Source: Acidimicrobiaceae bacterium (GTDB lineage Bacteria > Actinomycetota > Acidimicrobiia > Acidimicrobiales > RAAP-2). From it: a stretch of DNA of 56,893 bases. Of this stretch, positions 44,926-53,359 are shown one piece after another. Position 1 is the stretch's first letter; the number at the start of each line of letters is the position of its first letter. A program made the translations under genes and the position numbers. The DNA lies in contig PNAH01000028.1 of assembly GCA_003170315.1 (NCBI GenBank), positions 45,577 through 102,469 on the forward strand, written 5' to 3'. The notes below the pieces were generated by a model, which had not been told where the DNA came from, made no database searches, and was given only the letters and a program-made list of their open reading frames with translations.

Positions 44926-45690
44926 ATGACTGATCACAAGTTCGGAACACGAGAAGAATGGCTTGAGACACGGCTCAAGGTGCTTCAGGCCGAGAAGGCA
45001 TTAACGCGTCAAAGTGACGAAGTGGCTCGAATGATTCAGGAACTGCCGTGGGTTCGCATCGACAAGGAGTATCAGTTTGAGACCGAGAATGGCAAGGTCT
45101 CACTCGTCGACCTCTTCCAGGGACGTTCGCAACTACTCGTCTACCATTTGATGTTCGGGCCCAACTACGAAGTCGCGTGCCCGTTGTGCTCGGCAATCGC
45201 GGACGGGTTTAGTGGATCGGTCGTGCACCTCGCCCACCACGACGTCACCCTCTGTGCCGTGTCACGTGCTCCGTTCGAGAAGCTGCAGGCATTCAAGCAA
45301 CGTATGGGCTGGAGTTTCCCCTGGGCCTCCGCGTTCCACAGTGATTTCAACTTCGACTTCCATGTTTCTCACACCGACGAGGAGTGGCAGTCCGGAGACG
45401 TTGACTACAACTTCCATAGGGTGGACTTCCGTCCACCGGTTGGTGGTGAGCAGCCGTTCGACGAGCATGCAGCCCTAACGGGTACGGATTGGGATAACTA
45501 CCGTCGAGAAGGACCGGGCATGAGCGCGTTCGCGCTCGAGGATGGTGTCGTGTATCACACCTACTCGACCTACGAGCGCGGCGTAGACATCCTCTGGGGG
45601 GCCTATCAGTGGCTCGACCGCGCTCCACTCGGGCGCAACGAACCTGGCATGTGGTGGCGCCACCACGATGCGTACGACGTCGAAGGGTGA
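44926..45690 (+). CDS. DUF899 family thioredoxin-like protein
   Basis: The intact 254-residue protein has the family order: a helical N terminus, LPWVRIDKEYQFETENG, LLVYHLMFGPNYEVACPLCS with a C-x-x-C in ACPLCSA, GWSFPWASAFHSDFNFDF, and the C-terminal VYHTYSTYERGVDILWGAYQ. It is thought to be a redox protein of the thioredoxin fold; a role is not established. AAGGAAGG precedes ATG 44926. It follows DUF2182 by 15 bases. Confidence 0.9.
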   Translation: MTDHKFGTREEWLETRLKVLQAEKALTRQSDEVARMIQELPWVRIDKEYQFETENGKVSLVDLFQGRSQLLVYHLMFGPNYEVACPLCSAIADGFSGSVVHLAHHDVTLCAVSRAPFEKLQAFKQRMGWSFPWASAFHSDFNFDFHVSHTDEEWQSGDVDYNFHRVDFRPPVGGEQPFDEHAALTGTDWDNYRREGPGMSAFALEDGVVYHTYSTYERGVDILWGAYQWLDRAPLGRNEPGMWWRHHDAYDVEG

Positions 45691-45768
45691 GGAAACTCGT
45701 CCAGCCGCAGAAACTGAATGACGCCAAGGAAAAAAGCAAATGATGCGGAGCCAGATTTTCACCATTAA

Positions 45769-46155
45769 TTTAACGGCTCGTTAGGTATTGCTGAATCTTG
45801 TCGGGACGCGAACGCACTCCGTCAAGGGCTCGGTCTTCGTTACCACGTGCTGGCCGGGTTGGGGATCAATTCCGATCCCGATAACAACGCGGTACTGGAT
45901 CAACCCGACTCGATTTTGGTAGGAACCGGATCTAACCGAGTGTTTCGGGCCGAGGTGGCGATCTCGCGGCATTCCGGTCAGACCGTTATCGACGTTCGTC
46001 CTGGCGGCCTACCCGGCTCGTGGCCCGGAGGCCTCAAGCTCATTAACCGTGTCTTGACCGCTCGAGGGGCTTACCAGGTACTCGAAGCGCCACCGGCCTT
46101 CGGTGAAGGGTCTCAGTGGGCCGCCCGGGTCTCGATCCCGGCACCTTGGGATTAA
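45769..46155 (+). pseudogene. 5'-truncated gene fragment at the island's right end
   Basis: A frame open from a TAA at 45766-45768 to a TAA at 46153-46155 reads as protein-like sequence (NALRQGLGLRYHVLAGLGIN, then AEVAISRHSGQTVIDVRPGG) but has no start codon until an internal GTG. It runs into the att core of the tRNA. The region 45691-45768 holds nothing that I recognise. I cannot name the family. Confidence 0.45.
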
Positions 46156-46189
46156 AAGTCCCCTGCTCTTCCCGATGAGCTAGCGGCCC
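46117..46189 (-). tRNA. tRNA-Lys (anticodon TTT)
   Basis: On the minus strand the acceptor stem GGGCCGC pairs with GCGGCCC, a D arm GCTC/GAGC is present, the anticodon loop is CTTTTAA, and the T arm CCGGG/CCCGG pairs perfectly with loop ATCGAGA (an A in place of the usual T54). The first anticodon-stem pair is a G-A mismatch. The gene has 73 bases with discriminator A and no encoded CCA. Its 3' part is the attachment core copied at 33982-34020 and 36496-36538. Confidence 0.9.
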
Positions 46190-46438
46190 GAAGTTTGGCC
46201 CTTCGATATCGCGCACCGAGGCAGCAAAGAGTTCCCTGCAGACACACGAACGATTCGTCAAGCCATTGATACTTGGCTCAAGGAGCCTACTAACTCCTTT
46301 GTGGTGGTCGTGAGCTCTGGGGAAGCGCCGTCTGAGGTGTTAGTACGACTCGCCGAAGTGTTGCCAGCCACCTGCGTTCTTGCCGATGCTCGTGAGATTA
46401 TTCGCTCACACTTCCTAATGGGGACTTCGATGGCATGA
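46184..46438 (+). pseudogene. Startless gene fragment between tRNA-Lys and the FtsX gene
   Basis: A frame open from within the end of the tRNA to a TGA at 46436-46438 reads as coding sequence (RTIRQAIDTWLKEP, SFVVVVSSGEAPSEVLVRLA, ADAREIIRSHFLMG) but has no start codon. Its stop overlaps the ATG of the FtsX gene. It appears to be the tail of a gene whose beginning was lost when the tRNA neighbourhood was rearranged. I do not recognise the family. Confidence 0.4.
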
Positions 46439-48945
46439 GTGACATCTTTCGCGTTGCCTCGTACCGTTTCCGAGCAACGTTCGGTCGCCGGTGGGGCGGT
46501 TACGTGAGCCTCATGCTCTTGATCGCTCTGGTCGGTGGTCTCTCGATGGCGTCGCTCGCCGGTGCGCGGCGAACTGACTCTTCCTTTCCGATCTACGTGG
46601 CCAGCACGGATCCAGCAACGACGCAGTTTTTGACGGGGTTTGACGATCCAGCGTTTGGCCTCACCACCGGCTACAGCGCCAAACTCAACCAAGAGATCGC
46701 GCGGCTCCCTCTCGTGCAGCAAACCGCAGTCTCGATCGGTTTCGACGGAAATATCGATCTGGGTGGCGTGAAAGGAGTGCATCATCACGCGAGCGCTGGT
46801 GAGACGCCGCCCACAATCATCGGTGGTTCCGAATACCTGACTCTTGACAGAGCGACACTCGTTGCGGGCCATCTGTTTGATTCAAATCGGCCCGACGAAG
46901 CGGTTGTCAATGCCCAGGCGGCACGAGAGATGGGGGTTCACATTGGTTCTGTGATCCAAGTCCCGTTCTACACCGACAAGGAATCTACGAGTTCGACCTA
47001 CAACGGTCCGCCGTTCATGTTTCCGAAAATCACCATCGTGGGCGAGATTGTGATCAACAGCACCGTGGTCCAGGACGAAATTGCCGCCCTCGGCTCCAGC
47101 GTGGTGTTGATGTCGCCGAAACTGACCGATGAGTTGAAAACGTGTTGCGCGTACTACACGGGAACGGCGGTCACGATACGAGGCGGTGCGGCCAACGTGT
47201 CGCGCGTTTCCGCGGAGGTGGCCAAAATCGATCCGCTCAACAAGCTCGGAATTACCGGGGGCAGCAGTGTCCGGCAGGTCCTCGCCAAAGCGCAACAAGA
47301 GATCAAGCCGGAAGCTATTGCGCTCGGGGTGTTTGGACTCATCGCGGGCCTCGCGGTGCTCTTGATCGGCGGATTGACCATCGGGCGGATGTTGCGCACG
47401 GGAGCCGCCGAGATGCGCACGCTCCACGCGTTGGGCGCGAATACCTCGATGGCGCTCTTCACCGAGTTGATCGGTGTGTCGCTCGCCGTGGTCATGGGAG
47501 CGCTGATCGCCGTGGCGCTCGCCGTTTCATTGTCGCCACTGGCTCCACTCGGACCGGCGCGCTTCGTTTATCCGTACCGGGGCGTCTCGTTCGACTGGAC
47601 GGTGCTCGGTTTCGGAGTCGTGGCGCTCGTTATCACGCTCGAGTCGATCGGCCTCGTGCTCGCTCGTCGCGAATTACGTCGAGTACGGCTGGACCGGCGC
47701 ATCGATCTCCGAGGGGAAAACTCTTGGGTCACTCGCTTGACGACTACGTCGGGCGTTCCACTCCCTCTCGCCACGGGCATGCGATTTGCGTTGCGATCCG
47801 GTCGCGGAGCAAACGCCGCTCCTGTTCGATCGGCCATCCTTGGTGCGGTCTTGGCGATTGTGGTCCTGGTCACGACCGTCACCTTCGGGGCCAGTCTCAA
47901 CAACCTCGTCTCGCATCCGACGTTGTACGGATGGAATTGGAACTACGCGCTCCTGTCAGGATTCGCCGGTCAGGAGAATTTGCCCGCGCCCCAAGTCGCC
48001 ACCATGTTCGATCACGACCGCTACGTCGCGTCATGGTCAGGCGCCAATTTCGTCGCGAGCGAGTTGGACGGCCAATCGTTTGAGATGATGACCGAGGCGC
48101 CCGGCGCTCGAGTGGCCCCACCGCTGCTTTCCGGACACGGACTGGACGCCGCTAATCAAATCGTCCTCGGCGACGCCACATTGGCCGCCCTTCATAAACG
48201 TGTCGGCGATACGGTGACCTTCTCCAATGGCAAGACGAAGTCGACACAATTGACGATTGTCGGTACGGCCACGTTGACGCCGATCTCCAAAGGTCTCGAA
48301 ATGGGCACCGGAGCACTCGTGGCCACGAACGATTTTTCGCCGGCCCTCCTTAATCCGCAGAGAAGTGCGATTCCCGGTCCCCAAGCGGTGCTCATTCGAT
48401 TGCGAGCCGGCGCTAATTCGAAGGCGGCTCTACGCAGCATCCACGAGATCATTTACAAATTGAATCGAATTCCTAATGATGGGCGTGTGGCCGGGGGACT
48501 CGTCGCGCATCTTCGGCCGGCCGAGATTGTCAACTACCGCGCAATGGGCACGACCCCGGCCATTCTCGGTGGCGGACTGGCCCTCGGTGCCGTGGTCGCC
48601 TTGGCGCTCACGTTGGTGGCCTCGGTTCGGCGCCGACGCCGCGAACTCGCGCTCTTGAAGACTTTGGGCTTCGTCCGTCGCCAGCTCGCGGCGACGGTGG
48701 CGTGGCAGTCCAGCATTGCCGTGGCGATTGGCGTGGTGATTGGTGTGCCGATCGGAATCGTGCTCGGTCGGATCCTATGGAACCTCTTTGCCCACGAGAT
48801 CGACGCGGTGCCGATGCCGAGTGTGCCCGGCGTCGTCATCGTCCTCATTGTTGTAGGCGCGTTACTTCTCGCCAACGTGGTCGCGGCGGTCCCGGGTCGG
48901 ATGGCCGCCGGAACGTCGACGGCACTGGTCTTGCGGGAGGAGTAG
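46435..48945 (+). CDS. FtsX-like permease (ABC transporter)
   Basis: The 836-residue protein has the double FtsX layout: an N-terminal membrane helix (GGYVSLMLLIALVGGLSMAS), a long extracytoplasmic domain, three membrane helices at about 300-405, a second extracytoplasmic domain after SAILGAVLAIVVLVTTVTFG, and three more helices at the end with ALTLVASVRRRRRELALLKT, GFVRRQLAATVAWQ, an FtsX signature. Such permeases work with an ATPase to move lipids or lipoproteins or to control enzymes; no ATPase gene is adjacent. Its ATG overlaps the stop of the fragment upstream. Confidence 0.9.
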   Translation: MSDIFRVASYRFRATFGRRWGGYVSLMLLIALVGGLSMASLAGARRTDSSFPIYVASTDPATTQFLTGFDDPAFGLTTGYSAKLNQEIARLPLVQQTAVSIGFDGNIDLGGVKGVHHHASAGETPPTIIGGSEYLTLDRATLVAGHLFDSNRPDEAVVNAQAAREMGVHIGSVIQVPFYTDKESTSSTYNGPPFMFPKITIVGEIVINSTVVQDEIAALGSSVVLMSPKLTDELKTCCAYYTGTAVTIRGGAANVSRVSAEVAKIDPLNKLGITGGSSVRQVLAKAQQEIKPEAIALGVFGLIAGLAVLLIGGLTIGRMLRTGAAEMRTLHALGANTSMALFTELIGVSLAVVMGALIAVALAVSLSPLAPLGPARFVYPYRGVSFDWTVLGFGVVALVITLESIGLVLARRELRRVRLDRRIDLRGENSWVTRLTTTSGVPLPLATGMRFALRSGRGANAAPVRSAILGAVLAIVVLVTTVTFGASLNNLVSHPTLYGWNWNYALLSGFAGQENLPAPQVATMFDHDRYVASWSGANFVASELDGQSFEMMTEAPGARVAPPLLSGHGLDAANQIVLGDATLAALHKRVGDTVTFSNGKTKSTQLTIVGTATLTPISKGLEMGTGALVATNDFSPALLNPQRSAIPGPQAVLIRLRAGANSKAALRSIHEIIYKLNRIPNDGRVAGGLVAHLRPAEIVNYRAMGTTPAILGGGLALGAVVALALTLVASVRRRRRELALLKTLGFVRRQLAATVAWQSSIAVAIGVVIGVPIGIVLGRILWNLFAHEIDAVPMPSVPGVVIVLIVVGALLLANVVAAVPGRMAAGTSTALVLREE

Positions 48946-48981
48946 GGCCGATAGTTACCCTCGGCCCGATAGTTTGGTGTC

Positions 48982-49170
48982 ATGTCCGACTTCGCCAACG
49001 AGAGCGTGAGCGCTATCGAATCGACCTTGAACGACGTCGATCGCGCGCTCGAACGACTTCGCAGTGGTACGTATCGAACCTGTCAGGTCTGCCATGCGCC
49101 CATCGACGAGAGTGACCTCATCGCCAACCCGTTGCTCGCCAGCTGTCCGGCCCATCCCGAACTGGCCTGA
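48982..49170 (+). CDS. Small TraR/DksA-like zinc-finger protein
   Basis: The 62-residue product has a helix (NESVSAIESTLNDVDRALER) followed by the TraR/DksA segment LRSGTYRTCQVCHAPIDESD, which usually carries four zinc ligands; here CQVC is followed by a single Cys and a His (SCPAHPEL), so a C-C-C-H zinc site is possible. Such proteins bind RNA polymerase. The gene lies 36 bases after the permease gene on the same strand. Confidence 0.78.
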   Translation: MSDFANESVSAIESTLNDVDRALERLRSGTYRTCQVCHAPIDESDLIANPLLASCPAHPELA

Positions 49171-49222
49171 CGAGTCGTACGTCGAAGCCGCGGTGGCCCG
49201 CCCCCCGTACGATTAGTCGCGG

Positions 49223-49639
49223 TTACTTCTTCGTGGCCCAGAAGAGTTCAGCGATCGCGTCGATCTCACTGAGGAGTCGGTCGGCGACGTTGACGTCATT
49301 GGTCTTCTTCGCTTCGCCGGCGCTCTTGGTGGCCATCCAGAAGAGGTCGTGCAGGTTCGGGTAGGCCTTGAGGTGATCGACCTTGAAGTAGTCGGTCCAG
49401 AGCACCCAGAGGTGGTGCTTCACCAGGTCGGCGCGCTCTTCTTTGATGAAGGTCGCGCGAACCTTGAAGTCCTCGTCACTCGACGCGTTGTACTTCTCCA
49501 TACAGGCCTTCACCGATTGCGCTTCGATCTTGGCTTGCGCCGGGTCGTAGACACCACAGGGCAGGTCGCAGTGCGCGGACGCGACGAGCGGGGTGGTTGC
49601 GGCGTCCAGTAATGCATTAATACGTGTCAGAAGCGTCAT
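49223..49639 (-). CDS. sodN: Nickel superoxide dismutase
   Basis: Ni-SOD converts superoxide to oxygen and hydrogen peroxide. The 138-residue precursor has a 22-residue leader (MTLLTRINALLDAATTPLVA SA) followed by the nickel hook HCDLPCGVYDPAQ; the mature protein begins at His23, which with the two cysteines binds nickel. The rest is the helical bundle of the family. The ATG at 49639 is used; an in-frame earlier start would place extra residues before the normal leader. It diverges from sodX. Confidence 0.95.
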   Translation of the reverse strand: MTLLTRINALLDAATTPLVASAHCDLPCGVYDPAQAKIEAQSVKACMEKYNASSDEDFKVRATFIKEERADLVKHHLWVLWTDYFKVDHLKAYPNLHDLFWMATKSAGEAKKTNDVNVADRLLSEIDAIAELFWATKK

Positions 49640-49733
49640 GGCTTCGCCTTTCGGTTGTCGTTCGTTGCGCTGTCGGCACAATGCCTTTTGCAATTCGTAG
49701 GTTAGTCACGGCCCTCGTCTATCGTTCACTGAA

Positions 49734-50042
49734 ATGGACCGGTTGGTTGAGTTCTTCCTTCGACGCGTGACCGTTGAGGGTTCGTCGATGGCGCCGACGT
49801 ATCTTCCGGGCGAACGACTCACCGCTTTGCGGCGCTGGCGACCCATTCGAACGGGTGACGTGGTGGTGGTGCGCGACCCGCGTGACGCCGATCGATGGTT
49901 GTTGAAGCGCTGCGTCGGACGGGTCGGTCGCCGCTTAGACCTTCGCGGCGATAATGCCGCGGCCTCCACTGATTCACGCGACTTCGGCCTGGTCGACGCC
50001 CGTGAAGTGGCCTATATCGTGCTCTCACCGTCCTCGTCCTAG
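49734..50042 (+). CDS. sodX: Nickel-type superoxide dismutase maturation protease
   Basis: This 102-residue S26-type peptidase removes the leader of SodN so that His1 is exposed. The catalytic Ser18 lies in VEGSSMAPTYLPGE and the general base Lys58 in WLLKRCVG. Unlike signal peptidase I it has no N-terminal membrane helix, in keeping with a cytosolic role. It is divergent from sodN with a 94-base region between; their joint expression is expected. Confidence 0.92.
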   Translation: MDRLVEFFLRRVTVEGSSMAPTYLPGERLTALRRWRPIRTGDVVVVRDPRDADRWLLKRCVGRVGRRLDLRGDNAAASTDSRDFGLVDAREVAYIVLSPSSS

Positions 50043-50088
50043 GCAATTCCCCCCTTTGAATCAGGGCTAACGCCGGTAGGATGCGCCC

Positions 50089-51306
50089 GTGGCTCGACTC
50101 GCGGTTCTCTCGTATCACACCTCGCCCCTCGCCCAGCCCGGTACGGGCGACGGTGGGGGAATGAACGTCTACGTGCGCGAACTGTCGAGCGCCCTGGCGC
50201 GATTAGGACACGACGTCGACGTCTACACCCGTCGCGACAACACTCAGGTGCGCGACACGGTCGACGTCGAGCCCGGTTTTCGCGTCCACTTCGTGACGGC
50301 CGGTCCAGCCACGCCCCTCGATCGCGAAGGGCTCACCGATCACGTCGCCGAGTTCACGGACTCGGTGGCGACGCTCTTTCGCTGTCACGGAACGCCCGAC
50401 GCCATCCACGCGAACTACTGGCTGAGTGGACTGGCCGGTCACCGCCTCAAGCACGAGCTGAGTATCCCCTTAATCATGACCTTCCACACCCTCGAGCGCG
50501 TGAAGGCCGAACTCTACGAGGGCGAGTCCGAAGACCGCGCCTTCCAGGAGGCGGCGATCTTCGCCTGCGCCGACGCCGTCCTCGCCAGTTGTGAGGTGGA
50601 GGCCGAACAGTTCGTGCGCTTCTATAACGCCGAGCCCTCGCGCGTGCACATCGTGCCCCTCGGCGTGGAGCACGCATTCTTTGCGCCGGGCTACCGGCCA
50701 CAGGCCCGCCGGGCCCTCGGCATCATGGGCGAGGACGCCATGTTGCTCTTCGTCGGTCGCCTCCAGGCCCTCAAAGGCGTTGACCTGGCGCTGGAGACCT
50801 TGATCGAGCTTCGGGTGCGGGGCCGCAACGCGATGTTGGCGATCGTCGGGGGACCGTCGGGCTCCGACGGCCGCGACACGCTGGCTCAACTGCACCGTCG
50901 GGTCGAAGAGGCGGGCGTGATCGAACACGTGAGCTTCGTCGCCCCCCAGTCCCACCAACTTCTCTCGACGTGGATGCGCGCGTCGGACGTCATGCTCGTG
51001 CCCTCGCGCACCGAGAGCTTCGGTCTGGTGGCGCTGGAATCCTCGGCCTGCGGCACGCCGGTCGTGGCGAGTGAGGTGGGCGGCTTGATGACGTTGATCG
51101 AACCGGGGGTGACGGGATTCCTCCTCGGCGAGCGCGATCCCCGGGTCTGGGCCGACGCCGTCGAGGTGGCGCTCGATCCCCAAAACGCGACCACGATGTC
51201 CAACGCCGCCGTCCTGCTCGCTCGTCGCTACACCTGGCGTTCGGCCGCGCGGTCCCTCGCGGACTTGACCGAGGAGTTGGCTCTCTCGGGGCTCGTTCGT
51301 TGCTGA
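50089..51306 (+). CDS. mshA: D-inositol-3-phosphate glycosyltransferase (MshA-like)
   Basis: MshA joins UDP-GlcNAc to inositol-3-phosphate, the first step of mycothiol synthesis. The 405-residue GT-B protein has the donor-binding loop PGTGDGGGMNVYVRELSSAL, ANYWLSGLAGHRLK, LLFVGRLQALKGVDLALETL and the EX7E motif SRTESFGLVALESSACGTPV. The order mshA-ybjN is also seen in mycobacteria. The start is GTG 50089. The other mycothiol genes are not in the window. Confidence 0.9.
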   Translation: MARLAVLSYHTSPLAQPGTGDGGGMNVYVRELSSALARLGHDVDVYTRRDNTQVRDTVDVEPGFRVHFVTAGPATPLDREGLTDHVAEFTDSVATLFRCHGTPDAIHANYWLSGLAGHRLKHELSIPLIMTFHTLERVKAELYEGESEDRAFQEAAIFACADAVLASCEVEAEQFVRFYNAEPSRVHIVPLGVEHAFFAPGYRPQARRALGIMGEDAMLLFVGRLQALKGVDLALETLIELRVRGRNAMLAIVGGPSGSDGRDTLAQLHRRVEEAGVIEHVSFVAPQSHQLLSTWMRASDVMLVPSRTESFGLVALESSACGTPVVASEVGGLMTLIEPGVTGFLLGERDPRVWADAVEVALDPQNATTMSNAAVLLARRYTWRSAARSLADLTEELALSGLVRC

Positions 51307-51307
51307 C

Positions 51308-51796
51308 GTGACACGCGCTCCCCTCGGTGACGCGGACTCGGCCCGGTACCTGGATGAGACCGTGTCATCGTGGGCGCAACAGTGGCACGCCAGTGCGCTG
51401 CTGGGCATTGAGCACCAGCCGTTACCCGACGACCGGGGACACTTCCATTGGCTCATTCGATTGCGGGGCGAGGAAAAGGACGTCATCACCCTGTGGCTCT
51501 CGCTGCGACAGCGAACGGTCCACGTGGAAACGGAAGTCACGCCGGCACCGGAGGAGAACCGCGAGACGTTGTATCACTACCTGCTGGTAAAGAACGCGGA
51601 GCTGCGCGAACTGCACCTCGCCATCGGACCCGAAGACGGCATCTACCTGATGTCACAGATTCCGATCGGTGAGGTGACGATTGAGCGACTGGACGAAGTC
51701 GTCGGCGCGACGCTCACCTACGTCGAGGAGATCTATCCGACCGCCATGGCGATGGGCCTCTCGTCGCTCTACCGCCGCCGAAGGAAACCTTCGTAA
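51308..51796 (+). CDS. YbjN domain-containing protein
   Basis: The 162-residue protein matches the YbjN/type III secretion chaperone-like fold: LPDDRGHFHWLIRLRGEEKD, LWLSLRQRTVHVETEVTPA, YHYLLVKNAELRELHLAIGP and IYLMSQIPIGEVTIERLDEV. It follows mshA directly (one base), an arrangement kept in actinobacteria, but its role is unknown. The start is GTG 51308. Confidence 0.85.
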   Translation: MTRAPLGDADSARYLDETVSSWAQQWHASALLGIEHQPLPDDRGHFHWLIRLRGEEKDVITLWLSLRQRTVHVETEVTPAPEENRETLYHYLLVKNAELRELHLAIGPEDGIYLMSQIPIGEVTIERLDEVVGATLTYVEEIYPTAMAMGLSSLYRRRRKPS

Positions 51797-51816
51797 CAAC
51801 CCTGTAGCGTTAAGTC

Positions 51817-52623
51817 GTGGCGTACAAACTCATCATCATTGGCGGTGGACGAATGGGCTCGGCGCTCGCCGAGGGACTGGTGGACGCCAACTGGTCGGCG
51901 ACGGGCGATATCGCCGTCGTCGAAACGTCCGCGGAACAACGTGAGGTATTGAATCAGCGACTCCCCGGGGTCGCGGTCCTGGCGTCGCTCGAGATAGAAC
52001 ACGTGGACGACGCCAGTGGCGTCGTGATCTGCGTCAAGCCCGAACACGCCGAAGCCGTCGCTCGGATGGCGGGCGCGATGGGTGCGACACGACTTCTTTC
52101 AGTCGTCGCCGGACTGTCGACGGCGCGAATCGAGGCGACGCTCACCCTTCCCATCGCGGTGATTCGCTCGATGCCGAATATTGCGGTCCTCGTGCGAAAG
52201 GGCGTCAGCGCCATCGCCGGAGGCGCCCACGTCACCAAAGAGGACCTGGACTGGGCCGAGTCGATCCTCGGGGCCGTCGGCACGGTCGTTCGCGTGACCG
52301 AGCGCAACATCGACGCCGTGACCGGACTGTCCGGTCCGATGCCGGCCTACCTCTACCTGGTCGTCGAGGCGTTGATCGAGGCCGGAGTTCACCAGGGTCT
52401 CTCGCGCGACGTGGCCCACCAACTCGTCGTAGGTACCTTCGAAGGATCGGCCGCCCTGCTCGTGTCGACCGGTGAGTCGCCCGAGGAACTTCGCCATCAA
52501 GTCACGTCACCGGGCGGCACGACCGCCGCTGGGCTGCGCACGCTGGAGAGTCGCGCCGTTCGTTCCGCGTTCATCGACGCCGTCGCCGCGGCCGCGGAGC
52601 GTAGTCGCCAAATGGGTCGCTGA
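51817..52623 (+). CDS. proC: Pyrroline-5-carboxylate reductase
   Basis: ProC reduces pyrroline-5-carboxylate to proline with NAD(P)H. The 268-residue protein has the dinucleotide loop IIIGGGRMGSALAEGL, VVICVKPEHAEAVARMAG, IRSMPNIAVLVRKGVSAIAG and the C-terminal signature VAHQLVVGTFEGSAALLVST then LRHQVTSPGGTTAAGLRTLE. It starts at GTG 51817 after the YbjN gene by 20 bases and is followed by rex. Confidence 0.95.
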   Translation: MAYKLIIIGGGRMGSALAEGLVDANWSATGDIAVVETSAEQREVLNQRLPGVAVLASLEIEHVDDASGVVICVKPEHAEAVARMAGAMGATRLLSVVAGLSTARIEATLTLPIAVIRSMPNIAVLVRKGVSAIAGGAHVTKEDLDWAESILGAVGTVVRVTERNIDAVTGLSGPMPAYLYLVVEALIEAGVHQGLSRDVAHQLVVGTFEGSAALLVSTGESPEELRHQVTSPGGTTAAGLRTLESRAVRSAFIDAVAAAAERSRQMGR

Positions 52624-52644
52624 CGGTCCCTGTAGCGTTGCGAC

Positions 52645-53343
52645 ATGGCGACCCCGCGTCTTCGAACGAGGAAACTCTCCGAACCGACCATCGCGCGACT
52701 GCCGGTCTACCAACGCATCGCGGAGAGTTGGTCCGCACGCGGGCTCAATCGAATCGACTCCCAACAGATCGGTGAACTGGCCGGCGTCACCGCCACGACC
52801 GTCCGGCGCGACCTCGCCGGACTCGGCTCCTTCGGTACTCGCGGCGCCGGCTACGACGTCCAGGTGCTGAACGAGCGCATCGCCGAGGCGCTCGGACACG
52901 ACCGTCAGTACGACGTGGTGGTGGTCGGTATCGGCAACCTCGGTCGCGCGCTCGTCAACTCGACGAACTTCTTGATTCGCGGAGCGCAGCTCGCCGCGCT
53001 CTACGACAACGATCCCGACGTCGTGGGCTCAACGATCGCTGGCCATGTGGTGAAATCACTCGAGGACCCGATCGTTCCGGCCACGGTCGCCGTTATCTGC
53101 GTGCCGCCGGACGCGGCCCAAGCGGTGGCCGATCGTTTGGTGAGCGCGGGAATCCACGCCCTGCTTAACTTTGCGCCGCAGGTCCTCAACGTGCCGATCG
53201 GCACCGCGGTGCACTACGTCGACTTCTCGATCGAGCTGCAGATTCTCATGTACCACCTCAACAACGGCACCGGACCGTTGGGCGGGGGACTGCTGCACTC
53301 GCTCGGTATTTCGACACCCACGCCGTTGCGCGGCGCGCTGTGA
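52645..53343 (+). CDS. rex: Redox-sensing transcriptional repressor Rex
   Basis: Rex senses the NADH/NAD+ ratio and represses genes for respiration and fermentation. The 232-residue protein has an N-terminal winged helix with the Rex hallmark TTVRRDLAGLGSFGTRGAGYD and a Rossmann domain VVVGIGNLGRALVN, then AALYDNDPDVVGSTI and the C-terminal dimer helix. It sits at the head of the hem genes as in other actinobacteria; no clear Rex operator was found here. Confidence 0.95.
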   Translation: MATPRLRTRKLSEPTIARLPVYQRIAESWSARGLNRIDSQQIGELAGVTATTVRRDLAGLGSFGTRGAGYDVQVLNERIAEALGHDRQYDVVVVGIGNLGRALVNSTNFLIRGAQLAALYDNDPDVVGSTIAGHVVKSLEDPIVPATVAVICVPPDAAQAVADRLVSAGIHALLNFAPQVLNVPIGTAVHYVDFSIELQILMYHLNNGTGPLGGGLLHSLGISTPTPLRGAL

Positions 53344-53359
53344 GGGACGAGGTCGCGTC

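Larger units (their letters stand above)
36496..46158. mobile_element. Integrated island (element A), about 9.6 kb, at tRNA-Lys
   Basis: The unit lies between the att copy at 36496-36538 and the tRNA-Lys gene (46117-46189). It has a Fic gene, a three-gene signalling unit, SRPBCC, SDR, DUF899/DUF2182 genes and several broken genes. No integrase, transposase or conjugation gene is visible, so it is probably a remnant. Confidence 0.65.

Noticed and set aside
36496..46158. Island as an active conjugative element
   Set aside because: No relaxase, coupling protein, transfer genes, excisionase or integrase is visible in the stretch.
53171..53359. Extended N terminus of HemA
   Set aside because: The 63 extra residues overlap rex in another frame and are absent from the family; GTG 53360 gives the normal start and Cys50.
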